A stretch of 64,000 bases of DNA from Ianthella basta (lineage: Eukaryota; Porifera; Demospongiae; Verongiida; Ianthellidae): contig OZ025888.1 of the NCBI GenBank assembly GCA_964019415.1, positions 3,854,536 through 3,918,535 on the forward strand, given 5' to 3'. The notes beneath the pieces are model-generated. The model ran no database searches. It was not told the origin of the DNA and was given only the letters and a program-made list of their open reading frames with translations. Shown piece by piece: positions 23,264 through 51,748 of the stretch. How positions within the stretch are numbered: the stretch's first letter is position 1; the number at the start of each line of letters is the position of its first letter. Position numbers and translations under genes: made by a program.

Positions 23264-24693
23264 CATTACTGTGCATACGTATATCAGTGTATTAAGGCTT
23301 CCTTAATTAAATGAACGACTTTGTATGATCGAGACATTGCATGAGTTTCATGCATGCACAAAGGTCTAACTGCGCATGCCATATTTATATATATAACTGA
23401 TTTTGTTTGAAAGGATTGGGTTTGGACTGCATGTGGCTAGCTGCATGATCATGATGACATGCGCACCTCATGTCATGTGACCCAGTCTACATCTCATTGG
23501 TCAAAGGTCATGTGGGGTTCGATGCATGACTGCATGCACACATGCTGCATCATGAATTCAATTAAAGCCGCACACTACGGTTTAGGTGCACTGTACTGTA
23601 TACAGTACAATCCAATTAATGTATGTATACCTACTCGGTATGTCAACTGGATTTGAAAGCCTTACATAATATACTTGTACTGTGCATGATCTGCAGATTG
23701 TGCATGACCATGGCCATGCACACAATTGAAGTTGTCACAGTGGAACCTGTCTAAAGAGGTCACTGTGTTAGGCAGCCACCTCTCTATATACGTAGGTCAG
23801 TTAAAACTGCAACAGGTGGCTGTCTTAGACAGGTGCCACTGTATGATAAATGTGCATAGCATCATCTGATAGCTCTGTAGATTGCATAATGGCATAACTG
23901 GAACTATTGGTTCAATCCTAGGCCTCCTCTGTCAATTGATCAGAGCTTAGGCTATATAGTACATCAAAGAGCTGTGCATGCCAAGATCAGACTAAATGTA
24001 CATTGCAGTGGAGCTATACCAATTTCGTATGTACTTAGTGATGTCGTAGCGGCTCATAGCTACGGAGTAGATAAGGGATCAGTGCTTTTTGAGCAAACAC
24101 TTAAGATCAATAGAGATCAACAAAGTACAATGTTTCAACCACAAAGGTCTTCTTCAGTTGCTACACTGCTAGTTTTGTAACTGACAATGGTCAAACTGTC
24201 TTACTTTGCCCATCTGTTGACCCTACTACGTGCTCACCAATGAACCACCAACCACCCCTATACACTCCCTGCCCTGCATGCTGACAGTGAACAAACATAC
24301 AGAATAATATCATTTAAATGCTTATTGTAAACTTCAAAGTAAAGCATCAAGCTCATTTTAATGCAAATCACACAAAACTAGTCACAAGCAATAGCAAAAA
24401 CTTGCAAAGCAGAAGTACAGATTTCAAGTAATACAAAAGATATGCAACACTTGGTGTGCAGGAGTAAAACTATCTAGCATAGATAGGGTAGAGTATCTAT
24501 GTATCTAGCAACTACAACCACAAGTTGCAAATTTAATGTACGCAGTACAAACAACAGAAATCAATTGAGCTGTAATTGTGGCAGAAAAAATCAGTTGTGT
24601 TAGGCATGTCCCTGCTCTAAGTGTACTGATAATGCAATGTCTTGTGCAAATTGACTTGTGCACAAACTAGCACAGTCAATAAGAGTTAATGTC
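23264..24693. other. Intergenic gap between PAXBP1 and the death-NB-ARC gene
   Basis: No supported coding exon. It contains short inverted segments around 23,735-23,840 (GTCTAAAGAGGTCACTGT / CAGGTGGCTGTCTTAGACAG) and a hammerhead-like motif at about 24,115-24,155 on the minus strand. Confidence 0.6.
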
Positions 24694-27600
24694 CTATGGT
24701 GACAATTTTAGCTTTTTTGCACGAAAAATCAGTGCATCGTCATCTTTGTCGCACTCATATGCAACTGTTTCCAGCAGTCCGTAATTCCACCTTAGCTCAT
24801 GGTGGGAATTGCCTCGGATTCGCATCTTCAGTTTCAGCGATTGCTCAAGGTAGTGCTTTGCCTCCTTCGGCCGCCCTAAATGAATGCATACCAACCCCAG
24901 TTTGTCCCAGACGAACATGTTCTGTGGATGCCCTGGCCCAAACCCAACCTTTGGCATCTTTGTCCGCTCCGCACTTACTTGAAGGACATCATACGCCTCT
25001 TCATACCTGCATTGCTGAATGTAGCATGCCCCCTTGAAGAAGTGGACGAGAGGGACAATCGTATTCCCACGGACTTCTTTTGGGAGCCTATCATTCATGT
25101 CCAGTGCCTTTGTCAACACTGTCAGAGACTCACCATACCTTCCCAGCTCCAGGAGCACCCTGCCTTTGGTCATCATACTATACATAATCATTGGGTGCAA
25201 CTCTCCATACAGCTGATGGCCCATATCAATAGCCTTGTCGATAAGACGATTAGCCTTGCTTACATCCTGCTGTGGCCCATCTAACAGCCGATCTGTCAGC
25301 GTTCGTAGTATCTGGCAATTGTGGTGGGATGCTGGTGCACCTTCCCCACTGACTCTCAGGAGTTCATCTAAGAGGGAGGGGTCATATCGTGCAAGATCTT
25401 GGTAGAGCTGTGCTTTGAGGAGGAGGGCTTCTGAACGCATCTGACTCAAATCCACACTGCTGGCATCAGCCATGTCAGCACTTCCTCTCTGAAGGAGCTC
25501 AAATGCTTCATCAACATGCTTTTCAGCAATAACTAAATCGCCTTCCTCCCCTCTGTCCTTGAATGCATAACCAAGGGCAATAAGATCTCCATGTAGACCG
25601 ACAAAGTTCCTCCAACGCTGGTCCAACTCAAAGGGAGCTGGTTTATGCTTCCCAGTCATTGCCACCTGCAGCTCTTCATCCTGCTTCTTCCTGTTCTTGA
25701 TGGTCTCATGCAGCAGCTCAATGGCAGAGCTGAAGTCGTTAGCATCCACGAGTTCGTTTGCATATGAACTGTACAGATCTAGCCTTGCTGAACTGCTGCT
25801 TCCTTTCATAGTTGAGGCTATGGTGTGTCCTGTCTTTAATGCCTCCATTACCTCTGAGCCCTCGCGGCGTAGCTTGAGTAGCTGTGCAGCATACAAAGCA
25901 AAGCGAGGGACGGTGTCATCCATGAAACCACACGACTGAACACAAGTGTTGAACACGGAAACAAAATGAGGAAGAAGTTGAAGCTTATTCTGCAGGCTGT
26001 CTAGGTAACTTGCACGTGGTTGGTGCTCAGTGGATTGATATAAAGCACAGAGTGCCTTTATGACAGCCGACACTGTGCGCTTCGTTACAAATAGTTGTTC
26101 ATTCTCAGGTATTGGCTCTGTTGTAAGTCGTGCACATGCACTGTCTCTGAGAACAGCATGAAGAATGTGATGAACTGAGATTCCTGCATCACCATCCAAA
26201 AGTATGAGGCTGTTGTGGTGTATGTCCTCCTTGAATTGCACAAACAGAGCATCATCCCGTCCCTCTTCCGGTTCATCTGCAAGCTGGGCAACTGCAAGTT
26301 TCTTTATCAGTTGCAAAGGAACAGTTCCCTCCTCACAAAGGCCCAGGAAAAAGAAGAGTTGAGCATTGTTGCCCTCATGTCCGATCCGCTTCACTGCTTG
26401 GTTCAGTGCCTGGTACAAGGTTTGATCATATTGGCAAGCTAGATTCTTAGGGTGCATGTGATTTGCTGTATCAACATTAGTAGATGGTAAAATATTCTTC
26501 TCAAGGTGCCGTTGCCAAGAATAGGAAGCATCATCTTTACGAAGCAGCTTCATTGTCTCAGCTGCTACTGCCAGTGAGAGAGGAATGTAGGCCAGTTGTT
26601 CTGCTACACTCTGCAAGTCTTCCTTTCTGTCATGAGGAAAGGAGTGCGTAAGAAAATCAAGGCTCTCAGCAGGAGACATCCCAGGCTGCAAGGGGATTTC
26701 CTTTGTACTCTGATGTCTCCCTGATAAGCGCTCCTGCACAGCAATGAGCAGCTTGCCAGGCCCCCACTGAGCAGAATTGTCATCAAAGAGAGAAGACATC
26801 AATCTTTTCACCTCACCATAGCTGGAAGCCCCATCAATCACAATCAGCCATTCTTCCTCCTCTTCGCAGGCAGGCCTTCTATTGTATTTGTCTTTAAGTG
26901 CATCAAGCACCTCTTTCAAAAGACAAGCGAGATGATGCTGGGACACCTGCTCAGTGGTGTGCATCACTGTGAGATCAGGATTAATCCGCTTGAGGAAGGC
27001 TGGATTACGAATATTCCTCAGGCTGTCACGAAGAGAGTTGGCAAGCTCCGTTGCTGATCCTGCCTTCCAAAAGAGAATAGGCAGGTAGAGCCCATTAGAA
27101 TTCTTCTTCATCCGAGATTCAAAGAGAGCTGTGGCATATTGCCGGCACACCTGGGTCTTGCCAGATGCAGGGGATCCAGTGAGGACAACCTTGACCAGGC
27201 TATTTCCCTTTTTCCTCTCCACAAGCAGCTCTTGGAACGCCTTCTCAACACTTACCTCAACCCTCCTCTTAACTACCTTGTGTACGGGTTTGGGAAAGGC
27301 CTAAAAAGACAATATTAAACATATACAATAGCAAAAGTTCCAATACGTTTTTATACAACAATGTAACATAATCTACAGTAACAATACAGGGACTACACAT
27401 GAAACAATCTCCAGTAAATGTGCAGCACTTGACATGGCTACGAGAGCATGCACAGCAGCCCAGACATAACGTCAACTAGTACGTATAGCCCACATATATT
27501 ATGTAATAGCTATGGCATGGCTCAATTATAACATGAGGATGTGAAGCGCCCAAGAGCATCAAATGAGGTTCATAGCCGTGTTATAACTGGCTCTTGCAAT

Positions 27601-30600
27601 TACATTGGAAACAGTAAAAGTTTCTATGTCAAATCAATAAATCCAGCAAATAACACTTTCTTTGACGATGCTATCATGCTGCTCTCCAGGCCACTACGAA
27701 AGCCATCGACCTACTAACAGTCACTGATTCTAGTTACCAGCCTTCACCTAATACCCTGAAACTCCTGTTCACTATCTGCCAATAGAATTAGGTACAGCAA
27801 TCTTGTATGTATTTCTGTCCTTTTGCAAATGGCAGTGCTCACGTCATTCTTTACAAAGCTTAAAATCATCTCTAATGGTGTTTCACTGTCTCTCAATCGA
27901 ATGAAATGTGTTCATGAACATGTGTTGATAGAGTGATACTCATAAAAAGCCAAACGAAAGACTCTTCTGCAAATCATCTTTTTTCGAATTTTATTGTGCA
28001 CTCAAAGAACACAAAGTCTTTCTAGAGCATGTTTAAGTAATAGTACTGTAGTAGAAAGCTAACCTAACTATTCTCCTGCGAGGTACAGCCCCACATACAA
28101 CAGCGGTCATATACTCCATTGGCCAATGAGAGACAATAGAATCATGGCATCACCATTTAGGGTAGCCATTATAGCCAGCACACTCCTCCAGGCACGAAGC
28201 AACATGTACATCCTCATTCAGAATGGTATGCAGATCAAAAGCATCAGCAAAGCATGCATTCTGACAGTTTGGTAGGGGTGCTTTCAGTGGAAGACTTCCT
28301 GGTTTGGAGACTTGAAACTCTTGCAACCCTAACAGTATATGGCATCGTGATGTATCGTTTAGGTGATGAGAAATGCTGCATCCCCAACTATCTGAACTAT
28401 TGAACATACATGGGGAAGTTGCTAGCATGTAGTTCGGGTTCAGGGCGCAATGGCGCCCCATGAGTTGTTTTTTTTCAACTCAAAACACTTGTTAACCGGT
28501 TGTGAGAATACATTGTGAACACACATTGACTGTGAACAGTATCTACCACTGGTATCACTCATCCATTCATATTTCCTTTGTCCCCATCTTTGTGCAACAG
28601 TACCAGAACACAGACCTCTCTTGCTCCACAGCATTTGATAAAGATTTGTAGCCAGCCCACACATGAGCCAAAATTTTGCTGAGCAGCAAAGATTTGTGGA
28701 GTCCAAATTTGCATGCTGAATTGTCAGGATTCAAGGAGTATCTGGCATTGCATTTGCAGTCAATAGACCCAAGTGTGTTGGAGCAGCTACAGTTGCAGTT
28801 ACGAGTCATAGCATCACACTCATCAACATCTGTAAACAGGGTGAACACAAAGACATCAAGTAACTGCGCCATTGTCTTATCTGTCCTGATACTCTGGTTT
28901 GAGCAGCAGAGCATCAAAAGACAGCCTATGATCAACAGACCAATTGGAGGACTTTCCACATGGGAATAATGTATGTCCGTCTTGGCCAACAGCAGACTAA
29001 ATAGATCATGAATGGGTTCAATGGCCAGATACCTTCTAGCTTTATTCGGTAAACCATGGAAGTGCAACCCATTCGCAGCTGAAAACTGACCAGCTGTCAA
29101 CATATTTGTCTAATAAAGTAGTAAGTCCAAGCAAAGATAAGGGCCACTTACCCAGATCTTGTGAATCTGAGTCACGTTATTGCTTTCACACAAGAATATG
29201 ACAGCAACAACCACTGCACACCCTGATGGCAAGTGTTGTTCACATCAACTGCCTGCATGGCAGAGCCAATGGCAAAAGGCGGTTCACTTGTGAGAGAAGA
29301 ACAGCTTTCACTCGCATCTCAAAACTTGAGATCTCTTGTTGAAGACCAGGGTGACACATGCATCAGTATCAGGGGGTGAATCACAAGCTTGACTTGCTGG
29401 AGGAAGAGTAAAAGCACTAAAGAGTGGAAGCTGCTGGAATACAGGAAACAGTGGTTTGGAAGTGATGCATGTGCCAGCCGCTGCTAGCTACACCTTCCTA
29501 CACTTGGGATATCCTGTGCCAGGAGAAGGTGAGGTAACTACGAGGAATGAAGAGGTATGAATCATGATAAATAAGTTTGCCACTGTAGCATGGAAAGAAC
29601 AAAAAGCATTAAAGATCTTTGATGGGAAAGGGACTGGTGCAAGAAACAGTCAAACGTCCCTGAAATACGGATATCACAGGTGGGTGGAACAGCACAGTTC
29701 CTTCCAAGAGATTGGGTGCAGCCCACAACCACTACAGCTGCTAATAAGGCATACATGTGTTGCAGTTTTACATATTTTGTGTGCTGTGCTTTGTATTAGT
29801 CACACTGTATCACGATTTATGTACAGTATGATTGGGTCATGTGTTCATGTAGTGATGGGTTACTAGTATGCATGATCAGTTTCATTTTAACCTCATTTGG
29901 GAAGCAACTTTGTTTTTGAGTTATTTCCCTTTCACATGTGCACCCAAACTGGGTTGAACACAAGTTAATGTGGTCACATGATCGACTATATCCGGGTTGA
30001 CAGGTGTGAAACTGCATTAAGACACACAAGCGCACAGAAATGCCAAGGAGCAAAGGAACCACTCCAACATGAGGGTGCATCTGGAGAGAGAATGAGATTG
30101 CAGCTTTGCTGATGCACTGGAGCAATGCTACTACGCAGCAACAACTGCTGCGAGTGGTACTGAATACAGATCGCCAGTAGGAAAGAGAGGCAGGGATTCA
30201 TTTGCGACTATGTGCAGTGTAGAGAGAAGATAAAGGCTCTGAGGAAAAGTACAAAGAGGTTGTAGATGGTATGCGACGAAGTGGGGCAGGAGTCAACTCA
30301 GACGAGAGCCTCAATGAGGATGTTCCTGGCTTCAGATAGCTCGCAGAGATCCACAGTGTCAGTTGAATCAGGGCCATAGTTTCTCCACCGATACTGTGTG
30401 ATTCATTGATTCATTCTCTTGTTCACAATCATCCTAGGACTCCCTCAGTCGGCCACCAACCACCCAGGACTCTCTCAGTTCACAAGGAGCTCGTGTGACC
30501 CAGGACTATTGCAGTGGAGGAGGGACCTAGGACCCACACAGTCAGACTCTATACAAGGTCTTTCGTTCCAATCTTTTGTCTTATCTACAAATTCTTCAAA

Positions 30601-33600
30601 ATGTTTATAATCTTATGTGTGGTAGAACTACTGACGCTTGCAAGTTGCCTGTGACCTTGTATACAACTGTACCGCTTCAACAGAGTATGGCCGCCGAAAT
30701 CATAAAGTTTCTGAATAAGTAACTGAAAACGATATCTATGTTAGTTTTCACAGCACCCGCATACAAAACACCATTCGGATCTTGGTTCGGATTACTTTCC
30801 TCGCGCTGACAAGGCAGCTAAGGCTGCTCTTCTTCCACCCCTGGTGATATCAGTGAACTCCATTCTGATGATTTAGCCTATAGGCCTGGTGCATCCAACC
30901 GCAAGCCTACTTTATACAGGAAAACTATAATGATTATGCAACAATTATCAAAAATTTTGGCAGAAGAAATAACTATTATTGGCGGAAAGCTCTCAAACCT
31001 CTAATCCGCCAAAATTAATTCCCCACAAAAATTTCCTGCCATACAGTAGTTTTCCATGATGGTGGGTCATTTCTTACGCTGACAGTAGCCTCCTCAGGTC
31101 CTACAGTCCTTCAGAAGCGAAGGTGAGCACAATAAAGTGCACCAAAAATTCAAATCTAAACCCAGCCAATAAAATGCCAAATATTACGAACAAAGCTTTG
31201 AATAGAAATACTCTGAGGCTTTGGTAAAGCTTTGAATAATAGAAACGTTTACAGCTCACAACAGTGTCATACGTAGCATAGGGAAGTCATATACAATTTT
31301 AAACATTACTATACGTACTTCATGCCTCCAACAACAAACAAGCACATCTGACACTGGTTGTAAATTTACCATTTAGATGCCAGACGATGTCCGCTGTGCT
31401 TGCCTGCCACTTTTCTAAACAACTTAAATACTCTATACTCTTCTACAATTATCATAATTATAATAGTAGCTTCCAAACTCACTGGTAAGGTCTTCTGAAA
31501 TACATACTCGCCATCAACGATTTTGTGATTTTCTGGAGAAGAGAAACGAACAAAGGATGGGTCATATATATATACATATGCATACTTAGCATACACTGTA
31601 TGTGTTTCTTATATACACGCATACTACACGTTTCCATGTACTGTATACATGTGCACCACATGTCTCCATAACCATGATGTAGAGGGTCAATACAACATCT
31701 TACTGTAAAAAGTTTGAAATTGTGGTGGAGAACTTTTGAGCACATCACAGGGTGCTATATGCCCTGTACACAAATGCTTGGACAAGCAATCAGCATGGGA
31801 GACAACAGCCACAGGAGAATACAGTGGAAGGATGGGCAGCCATTTCCATTTGAACATTTGTTTCATTCCAATGTCTAGAAGTCTTTCTGTCCAAAACGTT
31901 GACATTCTGTGACAATTTCACTTTTGACTACACAAAGTCATTCTACACACCACTGGAAACTGCACATCAATTGTTGGTGGAAACATGAAGTCCACCATTA
32001 TCACTACTGTTTTGTTATTCCATTATTCTGCTGTCCTGTGTTCTGTAGAACAATACAGCCTCCTGCTTATGCCCAAGCACATGATGTACTGCATTCAGCA
32101 CCCTCAAACTGTCATCACATTTTACCCCATGTGGTCCTCTTTGCCTGCAATTGACCCGTTCATTGAAATCCCAGTGTGACAACATTAGGAGAATGATAGT
32201 GAATACAGTACATGAATACAAACTATTGTTGCATATTATTAGTGCAGGTTTGTATATAAAAGGTAGTTGACGCTATGCATGCATACTTAATATATACAAG
32301 TACTAGTTATAACATGGCCGCGAGGGCGCTGGCTGATTTATCACACGAGGGCGCGAAGCGCCCGAGTGCGATAAACCAGCTAAGCGCCCGAGCGGCCATG
32401 TTATAACTGACTTGTTACGATTCAAACAGCAGGGATTAGCGCTTGAATTCGTTCGCTGTCGAATGAATTTACCGAACGAACCTGACAGAAGTAACTATAG
32501 AAACCGGAGCACAAGGCGAAAGGCGAGAAGCGTCGCAAGAAAAAGGCTGTCAGCGGCCTCTTGTACTGAATAAAACGTCGGCGCCGCTTGAGTCGGCACT
32601 AGGGCATATGATTAGAAGTCCTGCAAGCAGCGTATGAAGGGAGAACTTTCTTTTTAGAGAGTGTAATAGGATTTAAACGACTGGAGAACTTGGGAATGGC
32701 AAGACCTACCTTCAATTTCATCCATAAAGTGAACTTGGAAAAGGGAATGTTGGTTTCTCTATCACTAAAGACATTACATGCACAATTACATGTCACTGCC
32801 ATAAAAATACACATGTGCTAGGCATACATTTATGTTAATGACCATGCTTCCAAGTGCCAAGCACTCATCATTTCAGAGCCAATGTTCATGAGCAAGTTCA
32901 CAAGGTGATGAATATCAAAGGCATTTTGCTAAAGCAGTAAACAAAACGTTTGTTTAAGGGTGGAAAGTGATTGGGTGAACCAATAAGAGCCCCCCTCGAC
33001 GCAGTGTGTTATGAGGTGTGAAAGTGTAAACAGTGGCGTTATGCGAAATTAGACCACTGCAGCTTGCTTTGATGTATGGCTTCCTCATATAACAAACAGG
33101 TGTTGACGGGTCCGCATCACTACAACTGAATATCCCATACAACATAATGTATGTGATAATAGAAGCAGTGGGTGCAAAGGTAGACACATGCACAGAAAGG
33201 TACAGCAGCAGCTGGTGTGACATGACTTGCATTCTCTCATAATAGACACAAGGACATACATATGAATCCCACATAATACAGGCAGGAGCTGTATGGCACA
33301 CATTACTTCTGGAATACAGAGGATGAGACAGACAACATGCACATACCACACTTCACGTACATCTGGTTTCGGAGCTTGCATATTATTGAGTGATGTGGAC
33401 ATGTGATAATATAAGCGCTTCCCTATAATATGTTACGGTAATAACAAGGTACAGGTGTCCAAATAAAAGTAGGCTTTGGTGACTTTCAATTCAAGGCACT
33501 GTACCACAAACACTAAGAGTGCTATGTACCAGCTGGGAACAGCTATATATGCATGCAAACATGAGCAACGATGCTCGGGTGCAGCTGGTCTGTTCCTTAA

Positions 33601-34719
33601 CCTGTCTCAATTATTATAGCTATGCTTTTGTCAGTGTAGAAGCCGGGCTCAAATAGAGGCCAGAGCTTGAATATAAGCCGGGGTCCAAGGCATTTCTTAA
33701 TAGAGCCCAGGTCTTGAATTGAGGCTGGGTTCAAATTGTCGCTGGGTCTAGAATCCACACATTGGTACTCTTCAGCATCTGAGGTGCCCAATTTAGATAC
33801 TAATCGAATGCAGTGCAACGCGTGGTGGCCTGCGCAGTAGCATTGTCCAAGAGAAAGGGCACTGTGTTCTTCTTCCTGCAGCTAGCTAAAGGTATGAAGT
33901 ATGCACAGAAGAGCCGCAAAAAGGCCGCTGTGAGAGAGATGGGCGTCACTGGACCAAAAGGAATTGTGAGCTTGGCGACTTATGAGAACTTGCGCCTCCA
34001 TGGCAGCCATGTGCTATCTCAGATTTTATATAGGAAGCACGGCTAGAAATCTGTTCATTTTGTACAGTTTTAAACAGAGGCCGGGTCAAAAACCTCAAGA
34101 AGGAAATAGAGGCCCAGGCCCAGGCCTCTATTTGGACAAATACAGTAACTAGTTACAAACTTCAAGAACTGCACATGTGCACAAGGTAATCATGTCAGTA
34201 AGCGGTTGGTAACAACACCTTCAGCATGCAAAAAGGATTACACAGCTAAACTCCGTAACCCAGTTGCACAGTTTGTACCCAGAGAGATCATGTAGGAACA
34301 CGGTGATTTTGTTATAGATCACCCTAGCGCATACAGCATTGCGGTTATAGTATGGAATGGCCTGCCCGGGCCTGCCAATCACATGGCGGGAGCTACTCAC
34401 CGCAGTAGCGCTGCAGCAGTTTAAACGGCTGTAACCCAAAGTCCTTGCTTCTGTGGAAGAAGTCGCCCAGATCCGCTACTGTGGCCCTCTTTTTGCCCGC
34501 CCAATCAAGGAAAAGGCGTTGTACACAATCGTCACCCGGGCCGCTCCTGAAGGCTTCAATTTCGTTAAAACCGTAACTGTGGCACTTGTCTCCAGCATTT
34601 TTAGGCAGTAATATTGCTATTTTATCAAATTTGTCGTACAGCAGCCTGTTGATTTCGTCCCAGAATCGCGTGGAAACGTCTTTGAGGGACAGCTCCAGGT
34701 ATTGACTTGGAAGGGCCAT
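24694..34719 (-). CDS. Death domain - NB-ARC-like ATPase - TPR protein (NLR-like STAND)
   Basis: Exons 34401-34719, 31483-31532 and 24694-27300 join in matching phases (1 then 0) to 991 aa. Residues ~1-107 are a death domain of IRAK/MyD88 type (MALPSQYLELSLKDVSTRFW...FLDWAGKKRATVADLGDFFH...LLQRYCG); the ATG context is CACATGG. The 17-residue second exon is a linker. The ATPase has Walker A GSPASGKT near 165-172 and Walker B EWLIVIDG near 275, then ISVHHILHAVLRD as in winged-helix regions of NB-ARC proteins. The C-terminal half holds several TPRs (GRVLLELGRYGESLTVLTKA, CYIQQCRYEEAYDVLQ, LGLVCIHLGRPKEAKHYLEQ). The likely role is ligand-gated oligomerisation that recruits death-domain adaptors; this is inference. 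Introns are 2.9 and 4.2 kb, so further small exons cannot be excluded. Not assignable to a named orthologue. Confidence 0.75.
27518..27590. repeat. Partial copy of the ATAACATG palindromic repeat
   Basis: TTATAACATGAGGATGTGAAGCGCCC...GCCGTGTTATAACT is a decayed relative of the 32,312-32,408 palindrome, in an intron of the death-NB-ARC gene. Confidence 0.55.
28713..28829 (-). pseudogene. Isolated EGF-like domain exon
   Basis: After a strong acceptor (TTCACCCTGTTTACAG) the minus strand reads DVDECDAMTRNCNCSCSNTL followed by a GSIDCKCNARYSLNPDNSAC-like end, a calcium-binding EGF consensus with six cysteines. No clear donor follows. Another Cys-rich open stretch lies at 28,150-28,461. No continuing gene is visible on either side, so it looks like an exon remnant inside the intron of the death-NB-ARC gene. 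Confidence 0.5.
28830..30917. other. Intron interior without recognisable gene
   Basis: Only short random frames. No repeat array or domain was recognised. Confidence 0.5.
30919..31055. mobile_element. MITE-like foldback element
   Basis: GGAAAACTATAATG at the left and its near complement at the right (CAGTAGTTTTCC). Inside, AAATTTTGGCAG/TTGGCGGA pairs with TCCGCCAA/AAAAATTTCCTGCC. About 137 bp, no coding capacity. Confidence 0.6.
32312..32408. repeat. Perfect-ended ~97-bp palindrome
   Basis: TTATAACATGGCCGC at the left pairs with GCGGCCATGTTATAAC at the right, and inner segments GAGGGCGC/GCGCCC and CTGATTTATC/GATAAACCAG also pair. Likely a very short foldback transposon family member (see 27,518). 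Confidence 0.75.
33625..34147. repeat. Repeat rich in AGAGGCC(C)GGG motifs
   Basis: GAAGCCGGGCTCAAATAGAGGCC, repeated AGCCGGGGTCC / AGAGCCCAGGTC / GAGGCTGGGTTC and a terminal AGGCCCAGGCCCAGGCC then TATTTGGACAAATACAGTA block suggest an interspersed repeat with a plus-strand 77-codon frame inside (33,813-34,046) that I cannot assign. Confidence 0.4.
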
Positions 34720-35803
34720 GTGGTCGGTAAAAACAATTTCGTATATAAAGGACCATACGGTATAGAGGGTAACTACATTCACGCACTACAGGCCTAGGCC
34801 AAGGATGGATTGTGCAAGGTGAATAGTTTATGTGGTGGTGTATTTGACTTAGTGAAGAGCTCTCTCTCCAATGTCCTCTTTCCTGTGCTTCCTGGCATGA
34901 CCATACCATGCATTTCCACCACCAGTGTGAGGCATCCCCTTTTTATAGTGCACAATATAATTGTGAACAAATCTCAATGAATGACAAGCATGAGTGTAAC
35001 AAGGATGTCCACAGACATATGCATCCAAGCATGGTACAAAACACTGCATGTATTATCATAGGACAGCGGAACTAGTGCCCATTGCCTTCTCCAACTCTCA
35101 CTGCAACCAGTAGCTGGAGGTTAGCTAACAACCTAACATACCTGACAGATGTGTGTGTGTGTGCGGTGTCATGCCATGGGTGGCAACAAGTCAAACACTC
35201 CATCCAGCATAAACTAAGAATTCATTGATAGGTGTAGATTAACATCTGTGCAGTGGTAAAATGTATGCACTGTATATAAAAGTGTGTTGTATGGTTATGT
35301 TAACATCAAAGGAGAAAAGTGTGCGTTCTTTCTTGTAACTGGCACACTTTTTTGCCCTTTGCAACCACATGTCACAAGCAGAATAATAATAATAATTATT
35401 GCTTGGCATAAAATGAATTCCACCCCACACAGATGGAAGTGCCTCACTAGAGAGTGTGATTTTAAACCTTCGTGGTGCATGGTTCAATGGGATCGTCAAG
35501 TTTCTTGTCTGTTTCTATCCCTGACAGCTTCACTGACCCACTCCAGTGGTGTGTGCACAGATGTGTACAGTACACAGTCAGCTATAGACTGGTCTAAACT
35601 CATGTGTACACTAAAAGAGTACAGATACATATACAATACATGGAGTAAACTGCATGGGGCTTATACAAAGGGGAGATAGGTAAAGTGAGCATGCATGAAT
35701 GAAAGAAAGTCACACTATAAATAAATAAAATTGCGTTACACAAAAGTGATGTCAGTCCAATGCAGTGAGTGCTTTAAAACTTGACACAATGTGTGCCACC
35801 ATC
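34720..35803. other. Gap between the two death-fold genes
   Basis: No exon with splice support. Contains a short ATT/AAT tract near 35,384-35,400. It presumably includes the promoter of the death-NB-ARC gene and the 3' UTR of the next gene is on its right side. Confidence 0.5.
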
Positions 35804-51385
<15,582 letters not shown>

Positions 51386-51604
51386 CTTCGTCTCTCGCGC
51401 CAGTCGGTTGTGCCCCGCCCCCTGGCCATGGCTAATCTAGCATGTGTTGCTCTCGAGACTGCGCAAGAAATTGAATGTACGGCGCCTTTAGTACGAAAGT
51501 CAGCTGTGCGCGTAGAGTTGGCTACTTCTACTGAACGTGTCATTCCACTTGTATTTACCACTGGACCAGTTGCTATATCTAAGTGTTTGGACAATGCATA
51601 GTTG

Positions 51605-51740
51605 TCAACCTAGCTATTTAGCAATGTGGGGCTAGAAGTGCTAAAAAGCGGGACATTGGCTCAAGAAGTGGGACATTTTTTTCGCTCCTTCGCTCGCGAT
51701 ACTTTCTCACACTTCAAATTGCTTATCAGCATCACTTATA
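51605..51740 (+). repeat. Direct-repeat flank of a LINE fragment, left copy
   Basis: GTGGGGCTAGAAGTGCTAAA...AGCGGGACATTGGCTCAAGA is matched in the same orientation at 52,861-52,915 (GTGGGGCAAATGTGCTGAAA...GTGGGACATTAGCTCAAAA) and more loosely at 53,105-53,150. Confidence 0.6.
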
Positions 51741-51748
51741 CACTGTAG

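Noticed and set aside
24696-25284. Plus-strand frames opposite the TPR region
   Set aside because: Antisense of the 869-codon STAND exon.
33340-33375. Candidate 28-nt exon (CTCCGAAACCAGATG...) in the death-NB-ARC intron
   Set aside because: Entering it in phase makes the next exon start with a stop codon; direct joining of the flanking exons is in phase.
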